64,000 bases of DNA from JAJDNS01 sp963578825 (GTDB lineage: Bacteria > Acidobacteriota > Vicinamibacteria > Fen-336). Position numbers and translations under genes: made by a program. Positions within the stretch are counted from its first letter, which is position 1. Each line of letters starts with the position of its first letter. The stretch is taken from the NCBI GenBank assembly GCA_963578825.1, contig CAUZDW010000001.1, forward strand, positions 141,365 through 205,364. Reading direction: 5' to 3'. This document shows, piece by piece, positions 1 to 8,060 of the stretch. The notes beneath the pieces are model-generated. The model was not told the DNA's origin. It was given only the letters and a program-made list of their open reading frames with translations, and ran no database searches.

Positions 1-460
1 TGAGGAGGCCCGCACCGCCGTCGCCGGAGGCGTTGGGCTCCTGGGCCGGGGCGGCGTCCAGGGGCCGCCGCGAGAGGGTCTTCACGTAGTGCACCAGGCC
101 CCAGCGGGTCTTCTCCGGCAGGTGGCTCCAGGACGGCATGGCCGAGCACGGCATGCCTCGGGAGATGGCCCCGAAGAGATCCTCGTCGGTGGGGACGCTG
201 TCCCACGTGGACACCAGGCGGAACTCGCCGGAGGTCAAGTCGCGGGGACGCGGGTACAGAAGATAGGCGGCCTCGCCCTCGCCGTCGCCTTCGGGCCCGT
301 GGCAGGCCTGGCACTGCTTGTCGTAGGTCTTGCGGCCGAGGCGACCAGGTCGGGGGAGCTGGGGAGGATCTCGGAGGGGGAATACTGGGAGTATTCCGAG
401 GTTCGGCAGCGCAGAGTTGGCGGAAAAGATCCGGCCTCGACGCAGTCTGACTTTCGCCAC
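1..460 (-). CDS. mono-haem cytochrome c, C-terminus beyond the window
   Basis: Read on the minus strand, an open frame runs off the left edge and carries one haem-binding CQACH motif (codons near 318-304) inside the stretch RKTYDKQCQACHGPEGDGE, typical of class I cytochromes c. Further on it has a Met-containing region (RGMPCSAMPSW) that could hold the axial ligand. It is divergent from the cupredoxin gene and probably belongs to the same electron-transfer locus. The start is uncertain: I used the GTG at 460, but the residues before the haem domain are not a convincing signal peptide and contain a DNA palindrome (379-397). The true 5' end may therefore be altered or lie in another frame. Family clear, boundaries weak. 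Confidence 0.66.
   Translation of the reverse strand, partial: MAKVRLRRGRIFSANSALPNLGILPVFPLRDPPQLPRPGRLGRKTYDKQCQACHGPEGDGEGEAAYLLYPRPRDLTSGEFRLVSTWDSVPTDEDLFGAISRGMPCSAMPSWSHLPEKTRWGLVHYVKTLSRRPLDAAPAQEPNASGDGGAGLL
379..397. repeat. palindrome GGAATACT-GGG-AGTATTCC
   Basis: Perfect 8-bp arms around a 3-base loop. The right arm with its flank reads GGGAGTATTCC and shares GGAGTATTC with sites at about 7997-8005, 39998-40006 and 40081-40089 (reverse). It lies just upstream of the cytochrome c haem domain, or inside its proposed N-terminal coding region. Possibly an operator or a dispersed repeat unit. Confidence 0.6.
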
Positions 461-645
461 GGGCTCCCAGGCGGGGCGGAGCTCTGCGGGGCGCTCGCGC
501 GAGAAAGCTATGTTAGATTAGGCTCCCAGCACGCAGAGTTTTTGGATTCATTTTCGAGAGGCAGCCGGGGTGGTCCCGCGCACACTTGGGATCGATGCTC
601 CTTCGTGGCCCGGCCGGCTCGCCCCGAATACTGGTAGGAGAAATC

Positions 646-1359
646 ATGTATCGCGCCAGGATCACCTCGACCCTCTTCGTCGTCGCCCTCGTGGCGACCG
701 TGGGCGCCGCCTCGGCGGCCACGATCACGGGAACCGTCAAGTACGACGGCAAAGTCCCCAAGCTCAAGCCCATCAACATGAACGCCGACCCGATTTGCGC
801 CAAGAAGCACACCTCACCGGTGACCTCGGAGATCCTGGTGCTGGGCCCGGGCAACACCATGGCCAACATCTTCGTCCACGTGAAGAGCGGCCTGCCCGCC
901 AAGACCTACCCGACCCCCAAGGAGCCGGTGGTCATGGACCAGAGGGGGTGCCGCTACATCCCCCACGTGATGGGCATCATGAAGGATCAGCCGTTCAAGG
1001 TTCTCAACTCCGACGGCGTCCTCCACAACGTCCACGCCCTGCCCAAGGTCAACAAGCCCTTCAACATGGCGATGCCGGCCGCGCGCAAGGAGGCCGTAAG
1101 AGAGTTCGGCAAGGAAGAGGCCATCTTCAAGGTCAAGTGCGACGTCCACCCGTGGATGGCGGCCTATGTGGCCGTGATGACCCACCCCTTCTTCGACGTC
1201 ACCGCCAAGGACGGCAAGTTCACGATCTCCGATCTCCCGGCCGGCACCTACGCAATCGAGGTGTGGCAGGAGAGATTGAAGACCCAGACGACGAAGGTCA
1301 CCGTCGCGGACGGAGAGACGAAGACGATCGACTTCACCTACAGCCGGCCGTCCAAGTAG
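646..1359 (+). CDS. secreted cupredoxin-like blue-copper protein with C-terminal beta-sandwich
   Basis: 237 aa. The start is the ATG at 646, preceded by a GGAG ribosome site. Residues 1-25 form a signal peptide ending ASA-A, so the protein is periplasmic. A cupredoxin fold is suggested by LHNVH (His127/His130) and CDVHPWM (Cys165, His168, Met171), which are the usual Cu ligands His, Cys, His, Met. The last roughly 60 residues (GKFTISDLPAGTYAIEVW) resemble a carboxypeptidase-regulatory-like beta domain. The gene sits 24 bases before the octahaem cytochrome gene. A role as mobile or docked electron carrier for the downstream bc complex is inferred from context; copper binding is inferred from the ligands. 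Related proteins are annotated as plastocyanin- or methylamine-utilisation-like. Confidence 0.82.
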   Translation: MYRARITSTLFVVALVATVGAASAATITGTVKYDGKVPKLKPINMNADPICAKKHTSPVTSEILVLGPGNTMANIFVHVKSGLPAKTYPTPKEPVVMDQRGCRYIPHVMGIMKDQPFKVLNSDGVLHNVHALPKVNKPFNMAMPAARKEAVREFGKEEAIFKVKCDVHPWMAAYVAVMTHPFFDVTAKDGKFTISDLPAGTYAIEVWQERLKTQTTKVTVADGETKTIDFTYSRPSK

Positions 1360-1383
1360 GAAGGCCTCCTTCAAAGGTGACCC

Positions 1384-4302
1384 ATGGCTAAGCCCGAACC
1401 CGAATCCGACCCCGGACTGGCCGCCCGAAACCAGAAGCTCCACGTCCTGTTTGCCGTCTCCTCCATAGGCCTGCTCGTAACCATCGGCTTCATGGTGTGG
1501 GCCGACTACAACAGGGAATGGCGCCAGTATCAGATCGAGTTCAACCGGATGCGCGTCGCGCAGACGGAGACCCAGATCGAAGAGGCGCTCAGCCCGGAAG
1601 ACGCGGAGACGCTGAACGACATCGAGGCGCGCCTGGCGCGGGGACGAGAGGAAGCCGAGGCGAAGCGAGACGAGATCCGCGAGCTCGAGGGCGAGCTCAA
1701 CGGCCTCCAGGCGGAGTTGTACGCGGCCGACCAGAACTACCGCTTCACCAAGGCCAGGCTGGACGTGGTCCGCTACGAGCTGGATGAAGCCGTTCACCGG
1801 GGACGCTCCTCGGCCGAGAGCCACAGGGAGGCGCTCCGGGAGCTGGAAGAGCAGCGGGAAGAGCTCCGCCTCGAGGTCGAGGACATCTCGGAACGGCAGC
1901 ACGACAAGGAGGCTCAGGTCGACGAGCTGCGGCAAACGGAGCTGGAGGCGGAGAAGGCCCGAACCGAGCTCCTGGCCGAGAAGACCCGGCTCGAGGAGAT
2001 CCTCCAGGGCATCCAGCCCGGGTTCACGAACGTCGTGAGGAACCTTCCGCTCCTCGACATGGCCAACCCGTCCCTGAAGGTCAACCAGATCATGCCGGCG
2101 GGCCTCTACGACGACGTGATCTTCACGCCGACCCCGAAGGTGGACCGCTGCACGACGTGCCACCTGGGGATCGACCTGGAGGGCTTCGAGGACGCACCCC
2201 AGCCCTACACCACCCACCCGGAGCCGGACCTGTACGTCAAGGGACCCCACGCCATCGACCAGGTCGGGTGCACGGTGTGCCATCAGGGGCGGGGACGGGG
2301 CACGACCTTCGTCACCGCCGTCCACACGCCTTCGACCAAGGAGCAGGAGAAGGCGTGGGGCAAGTACTCCGACACCGAGTACTACGAGCCCATGCACCAC
2401 TGGGACCTGCCCATGCTCACCAGCGGCGCCACCCAGTCCCAGTGCGTCAAGTGCCACCGTGGCGTGGTGGACGTGCCGAAGGCCCACCGGCTGAACACGG
2501 GCATCGAGCTGGTCGAGCGCCACGGCTGCTACGGCTGCCACAAGATCAAGGGATGGGAAGACCGACGGAAGGTGGGACCGGACCTGACCAGGGTCGCCTC
2601 GAAGACCAACGAGGAGTTCATCTTCCGCTGGATCAAGGAGCCCCGGAGCCTGCGGCCGACGCGCATGCCTCAGTTCTGGGACGTCCGGATCGACGAGACA
2701 CCGGAGCTTCTTGCCCGGAACAACGTCGAGGCCAACGCCGTGGTCGCGTACCTGATGGAGAACTCGGCCGAGGAGACCTATCCGCCGCCGCCGCCGGGTG
2801 ACATGGAAACGGGCCTCGAGCTCTTCGAGACCGTGGGCTGCATGGGGTGCCATCGCGTGGGCGAGGACGAGCGCGGCATCGAGGGCTTCGTCAACGCGGC
2901 CCACCGCACCTACGGACCAAACCTCGACGGCACGGGAAGCAAGGTGGATGCGGGCTGGCTGTACGCCTGGGTGCGCGACCCCAAGGCCTATTGGCCCGAG
3001 ACGAACATGCCCAACCTGCGCCTCACGAAGCAGGAGGCCGCGGACATCACCGCCTATCTGATGGCGCTCGAGAACGAGACCTTCATGGATCGGCCTCGGC
3101 CCGAGCAGGACTCGGATCTGCGCGACCAGATCGCCATGGACTACCTCCGCGAGCGGCTCACCGTGAAGCAGGCCGAAGCAGAGCTCGCGTCCATGGACGA
3201 GCGCGAGCGCACGCTGTACCTGGGCGAGAGAACCATCTTCCGGTCGGGTTGCTTCGGGTGCCACATGATCACGGGCTTCGAGACGACCATGCCGATCGGA
3301 ACCGAGCTCTCGGAGCAGGGGTCGAAGCTGGTGGACCGGCTGGACTTCTCCTTCGAGCACGAGGAGCTGCCCCACACGCTCCCGGCCTGGCTCCATCGGA
3401 AGTTCATGGAGCCGCGCATCTTCGATCGGGACAAGGAGAAGCGGGCGTTCGATCTGCTGAGGATGCCCAAGTTCCACTTCACGACCGAAGAGGCCGACGC
3501 GCTCGTGACCGCCGTTTTGTCGTTCACCAAGGAGAAGGTGCCCGAAAAGGCGCACCGGCAGCTCACGGCAGAAGAGGACTTCGTGGAGCGGGGACGTCGA
3601 CTGGTCCGGGAATCCAACTGTCGGGGCTGTCACGTCATAGGCGACCGGGGCGGCGATATCCAGGCGGTGAAGGCCAGCCAGCTCGAAGCGCTGGCGGAAG
3701 AGGACATTTTTGGCGACTTCGACCCCGCCGCCGTGGCGGACGATGCGGTGGCGCTCTCCCCGCCCATGCTCTACAACGAGGAATCCGAGATCGGTGAAGG
3801 GGCCAAGGTCCAGTCGCACTGGCTCCACGAGTTCCTCCGGGATCCCTCGAGCAAGGTCCGTCCCTGGCTCGAGATCCGGATGCCGACCTACGGGTTCACC
3901 GAGCTGGAGCTCAACACGCTGACTCACTACTTCGCGTCGATGGATCTGGTTCCGTATCCCTTCGAGCCTCGGGCCGAGATGGACCCTCAGACGGTCCGCG
4001 TTGGCGCCGACCTCTTCGGCAAGTGGGAGTGCGAGAAGTGCCACGTGGTGTCTGGCAAGCTCCCCAGCCAGCCGCCCACGAACATGGCGCCGGACTTGGC
4101 GGCCGCCCACGAGCGGCTCCGCCCCGGATGGATCCAGAGCTGGCTCCGGGATCCCATGCGCATCCAGCCCGGCACCCGGATGCCCCAGAACTTCCCTGAG
4201 AACCCGGAAGACAACGCCTTCTCCGACATCCTGGGCGGGGACCAGCAGGCGCAGATCGAAGCCGTGACCCAGTACCTGCTGACCCTGGACACAGGCTCGT
4301 AG
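1384..4302 (+). CDS. membrane-anchored octahaem cytochrome c
   Basis: 972 aa. Residues about 20-40 form one membrane helix with no signal cleavage site, placing the remainder in the periplasm. Residues about 45-210 are charged heptad-like sequence rich in Glu, Arg and Leu, a predicted long coiled coil. Eight CXXCH motifs follow at about residues 256, 296, 354, 382, 486, 623, 746 and 883. Several are embedded in repeated cytochrome c modules with GPDL or GPNL and RMPQF or NMPNL (likely Met ligands). The gene is followed after 9 bases by the HEAT protein gene, with Rieske and cytochrome b genes downstream. It probably replaces or extends the cytochrome c1/f subunit of a bc complex and passes electrons from the Rieske centre to terminal acceptors. 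The family is known mainly as uncharacterised multihaem subunits. Confidence 0.88.
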   Translation: MAKPEPESDPGLAARNQKLHVLFAVSSIGLLVTIGFMVWADYNREWRQYQIEFNRMRVAQTETQIEEALSPEDAETLNDIEARLARGREEAEAKRDEIRELEGELNGLQAELYAADQNYRFTKARLDVVRYELDEAVHRGRSSAESHREALRELEEQREELRLEVEDISERQHDKEAQVDELRQTELEAEKARTELLAEKTRLEEILQGIQPGFTNVVRNLPLLDMANPSLKVNQIMPAGLYDDVIFTPTPKVDRCTTCHLGIDLEGFEDAPQPYTTHPEPDLYVKGPHAIDQVGCTVCHQGRGRGTTFVTAVHTPSTKEQEKAWGKYSDTEYYEPMHHWDLPMLTSGATQSQCVKCHRGVVDVPKAHRLNTGIELVERHGCYGCHKIKGWEDRRKVGPDLTRVASKTNEEFIFRWIKEPRSLRPTRMPQFWDVRIDETPELLARNNVEANAVVAYLMENSAEETYPPPPPGDMETGLELFETVGCMGCHRVGEDERGIEGFVNAAHRTYGPNLDGTGSKVDAGWLYAWVRDPKAYWPETNMPNLRLTKQEAADITAYLMALENETFMDRPRPEQDSDLRDQIAMDYLRERLTVKQAEAELASMDERERTLYLGERTIFRSGCFGCHMITGFETTMPIGTELSEQGSKLVDRLDFSFEHEELPHTLPAWLHRKFMEPRIFDRDKEKRAFDLLRMPKFHFTTEEADALVTAVLSFTKEKVPEKAHRQLTAEEDFVERGRRLVRESNCRGCHVIGDRGGDIQAVKASQLEALAEEDIFGDFDPAAVADDAVALSPPMLYNEESEIGEGAKVQSHWLHEFLRDPSSKVRPWLEIRMPTYGFTELELNTLTHYFASMDLVPYPFEPRAEMDPQTVRVGADLFGKWECEKCHVVSGKLPSQPPTNMAPDLAAAHERLRPGWIQSWLRDPMRIQPGTRMPQNFPENPEDNAFSDILGGDQQAQIEAVTQYLLTLDTGS

Positions 4303-4311
4303 CGACTCCTC

Positions 4312-5235
4312 ATGACCGAGCCCGAAACACCTCCGTCCATTCAGGAGAGCGGCGAAGAGCCCTCCTCCGAGCCACACGGCGCCCCGTATCTGATCCTCCA
4401 GTTCCTGGTCTTCCCGCTGGCCATGGTGGCGGTTGGGGCGGGGGTCTTCGTGCTCTTCGGGCTCATCACCGCCGAGGGCAAGGGACCGCGGGACTACCTC
4501 GACCTGATCCGGACCGGCAGCTCGAACCGGCGTTGGCAGGCGGCCTACGAGCTGTCCAAGGTGATCCAGATCGGCACGGACCCCGGGCTCGGGGATCCCA
4601 GGCTCGTCACGGAGATGGTCACGGTCTTCGAGGACGCGGAGGACGACGATCCGCGAGTCCAACGCTATCTCGGGTTGGCCCTGGGGCGCCTGGGCGATCC
4701 CCGGGCGGTGCCGGCGCTGCTCGACTACCTCGGGGCCGCGCGCCGCGGTGAGGCCGCACGGTCGGATTCAGAGACACAGATCTTCGCCGTGTGGGCGCTG
4801 GGAGCGATCGGTGACGACACGGCGGTCCCCGAGCTGGTGGCCACCACCGCACACGAAGACGCCGGTCTCAGGAAGACCGCCGTGCACGCCCTGGGCGTCT
4901 TCCCCTCGGAAGAGGCCACCGCCGCGATGCTCACGGCCCTGGGCGACCCTGTCGACGACGTGCGCTGGAATGCGGCCACCGCTCTCGCCCACCGGGGCGA
5001 GCCGGCGGCGGTCCCGGTTCTCGAGCAGATGCTGAACCGGGGCCAGCTCGCTCGCATCGAGGCCATCACTCCCGAGCAGACCGAAGAGATCATGCTACAG
5101 GCGGTGGCTGCGGCTGCATTTCTCCCCGACGAGAGCCTCTCGACACGCCTCGCGGAGCTGCGTGACGACGACCCCAGCCTGCGGGTGCAGGACGCGGCGC
5201 GGCGCAGCCTGGAGCATCTGAAGGCCAGTGACTGA
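4312..5235 (+). CDS. membrane-anchored HEAT-repeat protein of the bc-complex locus
   Basis: 307 aa. A hydrophilic Pro/Glu-rich N-terminus is followed by one membrane helix at about residues 27-50, then PBS-lyase/HEAT-type helical repeats from about residue 60 to the end. These have recurring motifs such as LGRLGDPRAVPALLDYL, LGAIGDDTAVPELV and ALAHRGEPAAVPVLEQML. Repeats of this kind make protein-protein surfaces. The gene lies between the octahaem cytochrome and Rieske genes on the same strand, so an accessory or assembly subunit of the complex is likely. No catalytic residues are visible. The function is inferred only from position and fold. Confidence 0.8.
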   Translation: MTEPETPPSIQESGEEPSSEPHGAPYLILQFLVFPLAMVAVGAGVFVLFGLITAEGKGPRDYLDLIRTGSSNRRWQAAYELSKVIQIGTDPGLGDPRLVTEMVTVFEDAEDDDPRVQRYLGLALGRLGDPRAVPALLDYLGAARRGEAARSDSETQIFAVWALGAIGDDTAVPELVATTAHEDAGLRKTAVHALGVFPSEEATAAMLTALGDPVDDVRWNAATALAHRGEPAAVPVLEQMLNRGQLARIEAITPEQTEEIMLQAVAAAAFLPDESLSTRLAELRDDDPSLRVQDAARRSLEHLKASD

Positions 5236-5274
5236 TCGTGTTTCGACGGCGATCGGCGCTGGAGTCGCCGTGCC

Positions 5275-5302
5275 TTGACAGCCTCGGAGTCGGCGTTAGA
5301 AT
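5275..5302 (+). promoter_or_regulatory. sigma70-type promoter for the Rieske/cytochrome b genes
   Basis: TTGACA at 5275-5280 and TAGAAT at 5297-5302 are separated by 16 bases, close to the consensus. The start codon of the Rieske gene lies 45 bases further on, with GGAG at 5337-5340 as its ribosome site. This promoter would allow the Rieske/cytochrome b genes to be transcribed separately from the cytochrome and HEAT genes. Confidence 0.7.
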
Positions 5303-5347
5303 ACGGTCACTTAAGTCAGATCTGTTTGTTTGCTCTGGAGATGCTGC

Positions 5348-5917
5348 ATGACTGATCCCATCAAGAGCGATGCGGCCCAGCCCGGTGCGTCCGACCCGAC
5401 GCCAGCCGCCCCTCCAGAGAGCAAGTTCGGCTTCTCTCGCCGTGCCTTGATCAAGTGGTCGATCCCGACCGGATGGACCGCCTTCACGGCTGCCTGCGCC
5501 GCGGGCCTCGTGGCCACGGGCAGGTTCATGTTCCCCAACGTTCTTTTCGAGGCCCCCCAGTCGTTCAAGGCCGGCTTTCCGGACGAGTACCAGATCGGGG
5601 AGGTCGACACACGCTGGACGGACACTTTTGGCGTGTGGATCGTCCGAGAGCCAGACGGGTTCTACGCCCTGATCGCAACGTGCACTCATCTGGGCTGCAC
5701 CCCGAACTGGCTCGGTTCCGAGAACAAATTCAAGTGCCCCTGCCACGGCAGCGGCTTCTACCGCACCGGCGTCAACTTCGAAGGACCCGCGCCGAGGCCC
5801 CTCGAGCGGGCCAGGATCGTCCTGGCCGACGACGGCCAGCTTCTGGTGGACAAGTCGGTGAAGTTCCAGCAGGAGAAGGGCGAGTGGGAGAAGCCGGAGG
5901 CCTTCCTCCAGGCTTGA
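5348..5917 (+). CDS. Rieske iron-sulfur protein of a cytochrome bc complex
   Basis: 189 aa from ATG 5348, chosen because GGAG lies 7 bases upstream. A short cytoplasmic N-terminus ends in FSRRALIKW, followed by one uncleaved helix at about 40-60 (twin-Arg-like, possibly Tat inserted). The Rieske fold carries CTHLGC (Cys112, His114, Cys117) and CPCHGS (Cys130, Cys132, His133). Family knowledge makes Cys112, His114, Cys130 and His133 the 2Fe-2S ligands and Cys117-Cys132 the disulfide. It takes an electron from quinol at the Qo site of cytochrome b and delivers it to the cytochrome c subunit, here presumably the octahaem protein. Both the promoter immediately upstream and the cytochrome b genes downstream support this. 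Confidence 0.95.
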   Translation: MTDPIKSDAAQPGASDPTPAAPPESKFGFSRRALIKWSIPTGWTAFTAACAAGLVATGRFMFPNVLFEAPQSFKAGFPDEYQIGEVDTRWTDTFGVWIVREPDGFYALIATCTHLGCTPNWLGSENKFKCPCHGSGFYRTGVNFEGPAPRPLERARIVLADDGQLLVDKSVKFQQEKGEWEKPEAFLQA

Positions 5918-6005
5918 CCAGGGTGCGCCGGCCACAACGACCAGCAGAGTCACAGCTCGTGCCCGCAGGCCCGCCGGAGCGGGCACCGGGCCTGGAGAAG
6001 GTTTG

Positions 6006-6809
6006 ATGGCGATCAAGACCCCCAGTACGTTCGTCGGCCGGACATGGGAGTCCATCACAGACACGCAGATCTGGAAGTCCATCTTCCGCCACGATCTGCC
6101 GAACGACCGTCGCAGCCGCGCGCTCGTCGTCCTGAGCAACGTGTTCCTTCACCTTCATCCGGTGAGGATCCACAGGAGCGGCATTCGCGTGAAGTTCACC
6201 TGGTGCATGGGCGGCCTGACGTTCTTCTTCTTCCTGGTCGAGGCCTTCACGGGCCTCCTCCTGATGTTCTACTACCGCCCCACGGTGGCTTACGCCTACA
6301 TGGACATCGTGGACCTGGCCGAGCAGGTCCCCCTCGGGGTGATGCGCGAGCTGCACCGCTGGGCCGGCCACGCCATGGTGATCTCGGTCTGGCTCCACAT
6401 GCTCCGGGTGTTCATGACGGGCTCGTACAAGCCGCCCCGGGAGTTCAACTGGGGCATCGGGGTGATCCTGCTGGTCCTGACCCTGCTCCTCTCGTTCACC
6501 GGGTATCTGCTGCCCTGGGATCAGCTGGCGATCTGGGCCATCACGGTCGGCTCCAACATGGCCCGGGCGACACCACTTCTGGGATCCGAGGGACCGGGGG
6601 CCGCTCTTCTGGCCCTTGGCAACGTGCCGCTCGTCCACTCGGGCTCCGACGCGCGCTTTGCCCTTCTGGGTGGCCGGTTCGTTGGAGAAGGGGCGCTCCT
6701 GCGGTTCTACGTGCTGCACTGTGTCGGGATTCCTCTGGTGGCGGCGGTTCTGATGGCCGTCCACTTCTGGCGAGTCCGCAAGGACGGCGGCATCTCCGGG
6801 CCGCTCTGA
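6006..6809 (+). CDS. cytochrome b, N-terminal half (PetB-like)
   Basis: 267 aa from ATG 6006 (GGAGAAGG lies just upstream). It has four membrane helices and the paired haem b ligands: RWAGHAM and VWLHML on helix B, and LHCVGIP and VHFWRV on helix D. The motif LLPWDQLA after helix C is characteristic of the family. This half binds both b haems and contributes to the Qo and Qi quinone sites. A segment between helices C and D with GSEGPGAALL and GRFVGEGALLRFY matches the b6-type organisation. The C-terminal half is a separate gene 13 bases downstream, as in b6f-type and many actinobacterial or acidobacterial complexes. Confidence 0.94.
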   Translation: MAIKTPSTFVGRTWESITDTQIWKSIFRHDLPNDRRSRALVVLSNVFLHLHPVRIHRSGIRVKFTWCMGGLTFFFFLVEAFTGLLLMFYYRPTVAYAYMDIVDLAEQVPLGVMRELHRWAGHAMVISVWLHMLRVFMTGSYKPPREFNWGIGVILLVLTLLLSFTGYLLPWDQLAIWAITVGSNMARATPLLGSEGPGAALLALGNVPLVHSGSDARFALLGGRFVGEGALLRFYVLHCVGIPLVAAVLMAVHFWRVRKDGGISGPL

Positions 6810-6822
6810 GAAGCGACTGAAC

Positions 6823-7956
6823 GTGGTCAACGCGCTCAAAGAGACAATCAACTTCCTGACGACGCCGGCGATCTTCATGACGCTGGCCGCCGTGCTTTTC
6901 TTTCTCGCGATGCGCTACCGGGTCTTCTGGAAGCCTCGCGTGGCGCTGGCGACGGGAATAGGAGGGGCGATCTTCCTCCTGGTGTCGCTGCTCGACCCCA
7001 ACTTTCTCCTCATAGTCAAGAAACCCGACAACATCCCTATCGTGGCCATGCTGTTCCTGGTCGGGTTCTTCTTGTGGCTTGCCATGTCCCAGGCCCACGA
7101 GAACGACGATCGGATCGCCCGGGGCGAGCCGGTTCGCGAAGCCAGCGACGGAGAGGCAGACAAGACATTTATCTGGCCCAACCTCGTCTACATCGAGCTG
7201 ATCGCCATGGTCCTCATGACGATCCTCCTGATCGTCTGGGCCATCACGTTTCAGGCTCCCATCGAGGAACCGGCCAACCCGGCCCGGACCCCTAACCCCT
7301 CCAAGGCGCCCTGGTACTTCCTCGGGCTGCAGGAGATGCTGGTCTACTACGACCCGTGGCTGGCGGGAGTCGTCTTTCCCACGCTGATCATCGTGGGCCT
7401 GATGGCCATCCCCTACATCGACAAGAACCCGAAGGGGAACGGCTACTTCAGCTTCGCCGAGCGTCGTGTGGAGATCGTCCTCTTTCTCTTCGGATTTCTC
7501 ATCCTCTGGGTGCTCCTCCTGTTGCTGGGGACGTTCCTCCGGGGCCCCAACTGGAACTTCTTCGGCCCATACGAGTTCTGGGACACGCACAAGCTCGAGG
7601 CACTGGTCAACGTCAACTTGTCCGAGTACTTCTGGGTCAAGATGTTGAACACGAGAATGCCTTCGATGCTGATCCGGGAGCTGCCCGGGATGTTGCTGGT
7701 GGTCCTCTACATGGGAGTCCTGCCGGTTCTCCTGGCCACCCGAGAACGCCTCGTGGCGATCCCCGCGGGTGAAGGCAAGACCAGGACGCTCGTCCCGGGC
7801 CTCAAGAAGTACTACGACAAGCTCGGGCCGGTGCGCTACAGCGTCTTCGTCCTGCTGCTTCTCTCGATGATGGCGCTCCCCATCAAGATGGTCTTGCGCT
7901 GGCTGTTCAACCTGAAGTACATCGTGGCCATGCCGGAGATCTTCTTCAACATCTGA
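6823..7956 (+). CDS. cytochrome b, C-terminal half (PetD-like) with extra membrane helices
   Basis: 377 aa from GTG 6823. Residues 1-90 hold three hydrophobic helices that a normal PetD lacks. The PetD-like core then follows, with NPSKAPWYFLGLQEML (equivalent of the Qo-site PEWY region) and three or more helices, then a final helix near the C-terminus. In family terms this half completes the Qo pocket. The length is about twice that of plant PetD (about 160 aa) and suggests added helices that could contact the HEAT or cytochrome subunits. It ends seven bases before a strong terminator hairpin and is the last gene of the operon. Confidence 0.9.
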   Translation: MVNALKETINFLTTPAIFMTLAAVLFFLAMRYRVFWKPRVALATGIGGAIFLLVSLLDPNFLLIVKKPDNIPIVAMLFLVGFFLWLAMSQAHENDDRIARGEPVREASDGEADKTFIWPNLVYIELIAMVLMTILLIVWAITFQAPIEEPANPARTPNPSKAPWYFLGLQEMLVYYDPWLAGVVFPTLIIVGLMAIPYIDKNPKGNGYFSFAERRVEIVLFLFGFLILWVLLLLLGTFLRGPNWNFFGPYEFWDTHKLEALVNVNLSEYFWVKMLNTRMPSMLIRELPGMLLVVLYMGVLPVLLATRERLVAIPAGEGKTRTLVPGLKKYYDKLGPVRYSVFVLLLLSMMALPIKMVLRWLFNLKYIVAMPEIFFNI

Positions 7957-7962
7957 CCTATC

Positions 7963-8000
7963 ACTCCGGGAACGCAGCCCTTAGGCGACGTTCCCGGAGT
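7963..8000. terminator. bidirectional terminator hairpin
   Basis: Perfect 12-bp inverted repeat ACTCCGGGAACG (7963-7974) and CGTTCCCGGAGT (7989-8000) with a 14-base loop, lying between the convergent cytochrome b gene and a GAF/Fis gene. There is no long T-run. The right arm continues as CGGAGTATTCC, matching the dispersed GGAGTATTC motif. Confidence 0.75.
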
Positions 8001-8060
8001 ATTCCGTTTCCCCGCGTGAGGGCCCTTTGTGCCCGGGCCGTCGGCGAGTTAGGTCCGTGA

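Noticed and set aside
814..4662. 1282-codon open frame on the minus strand opposite the octahaem cytochrome gene
   Set aside because: It is the antisense of a gene with clear motifs; long antisense frames are expected in GC-rich DNA and this one has no domains and an Arg/Leu/Gly-biased composition.
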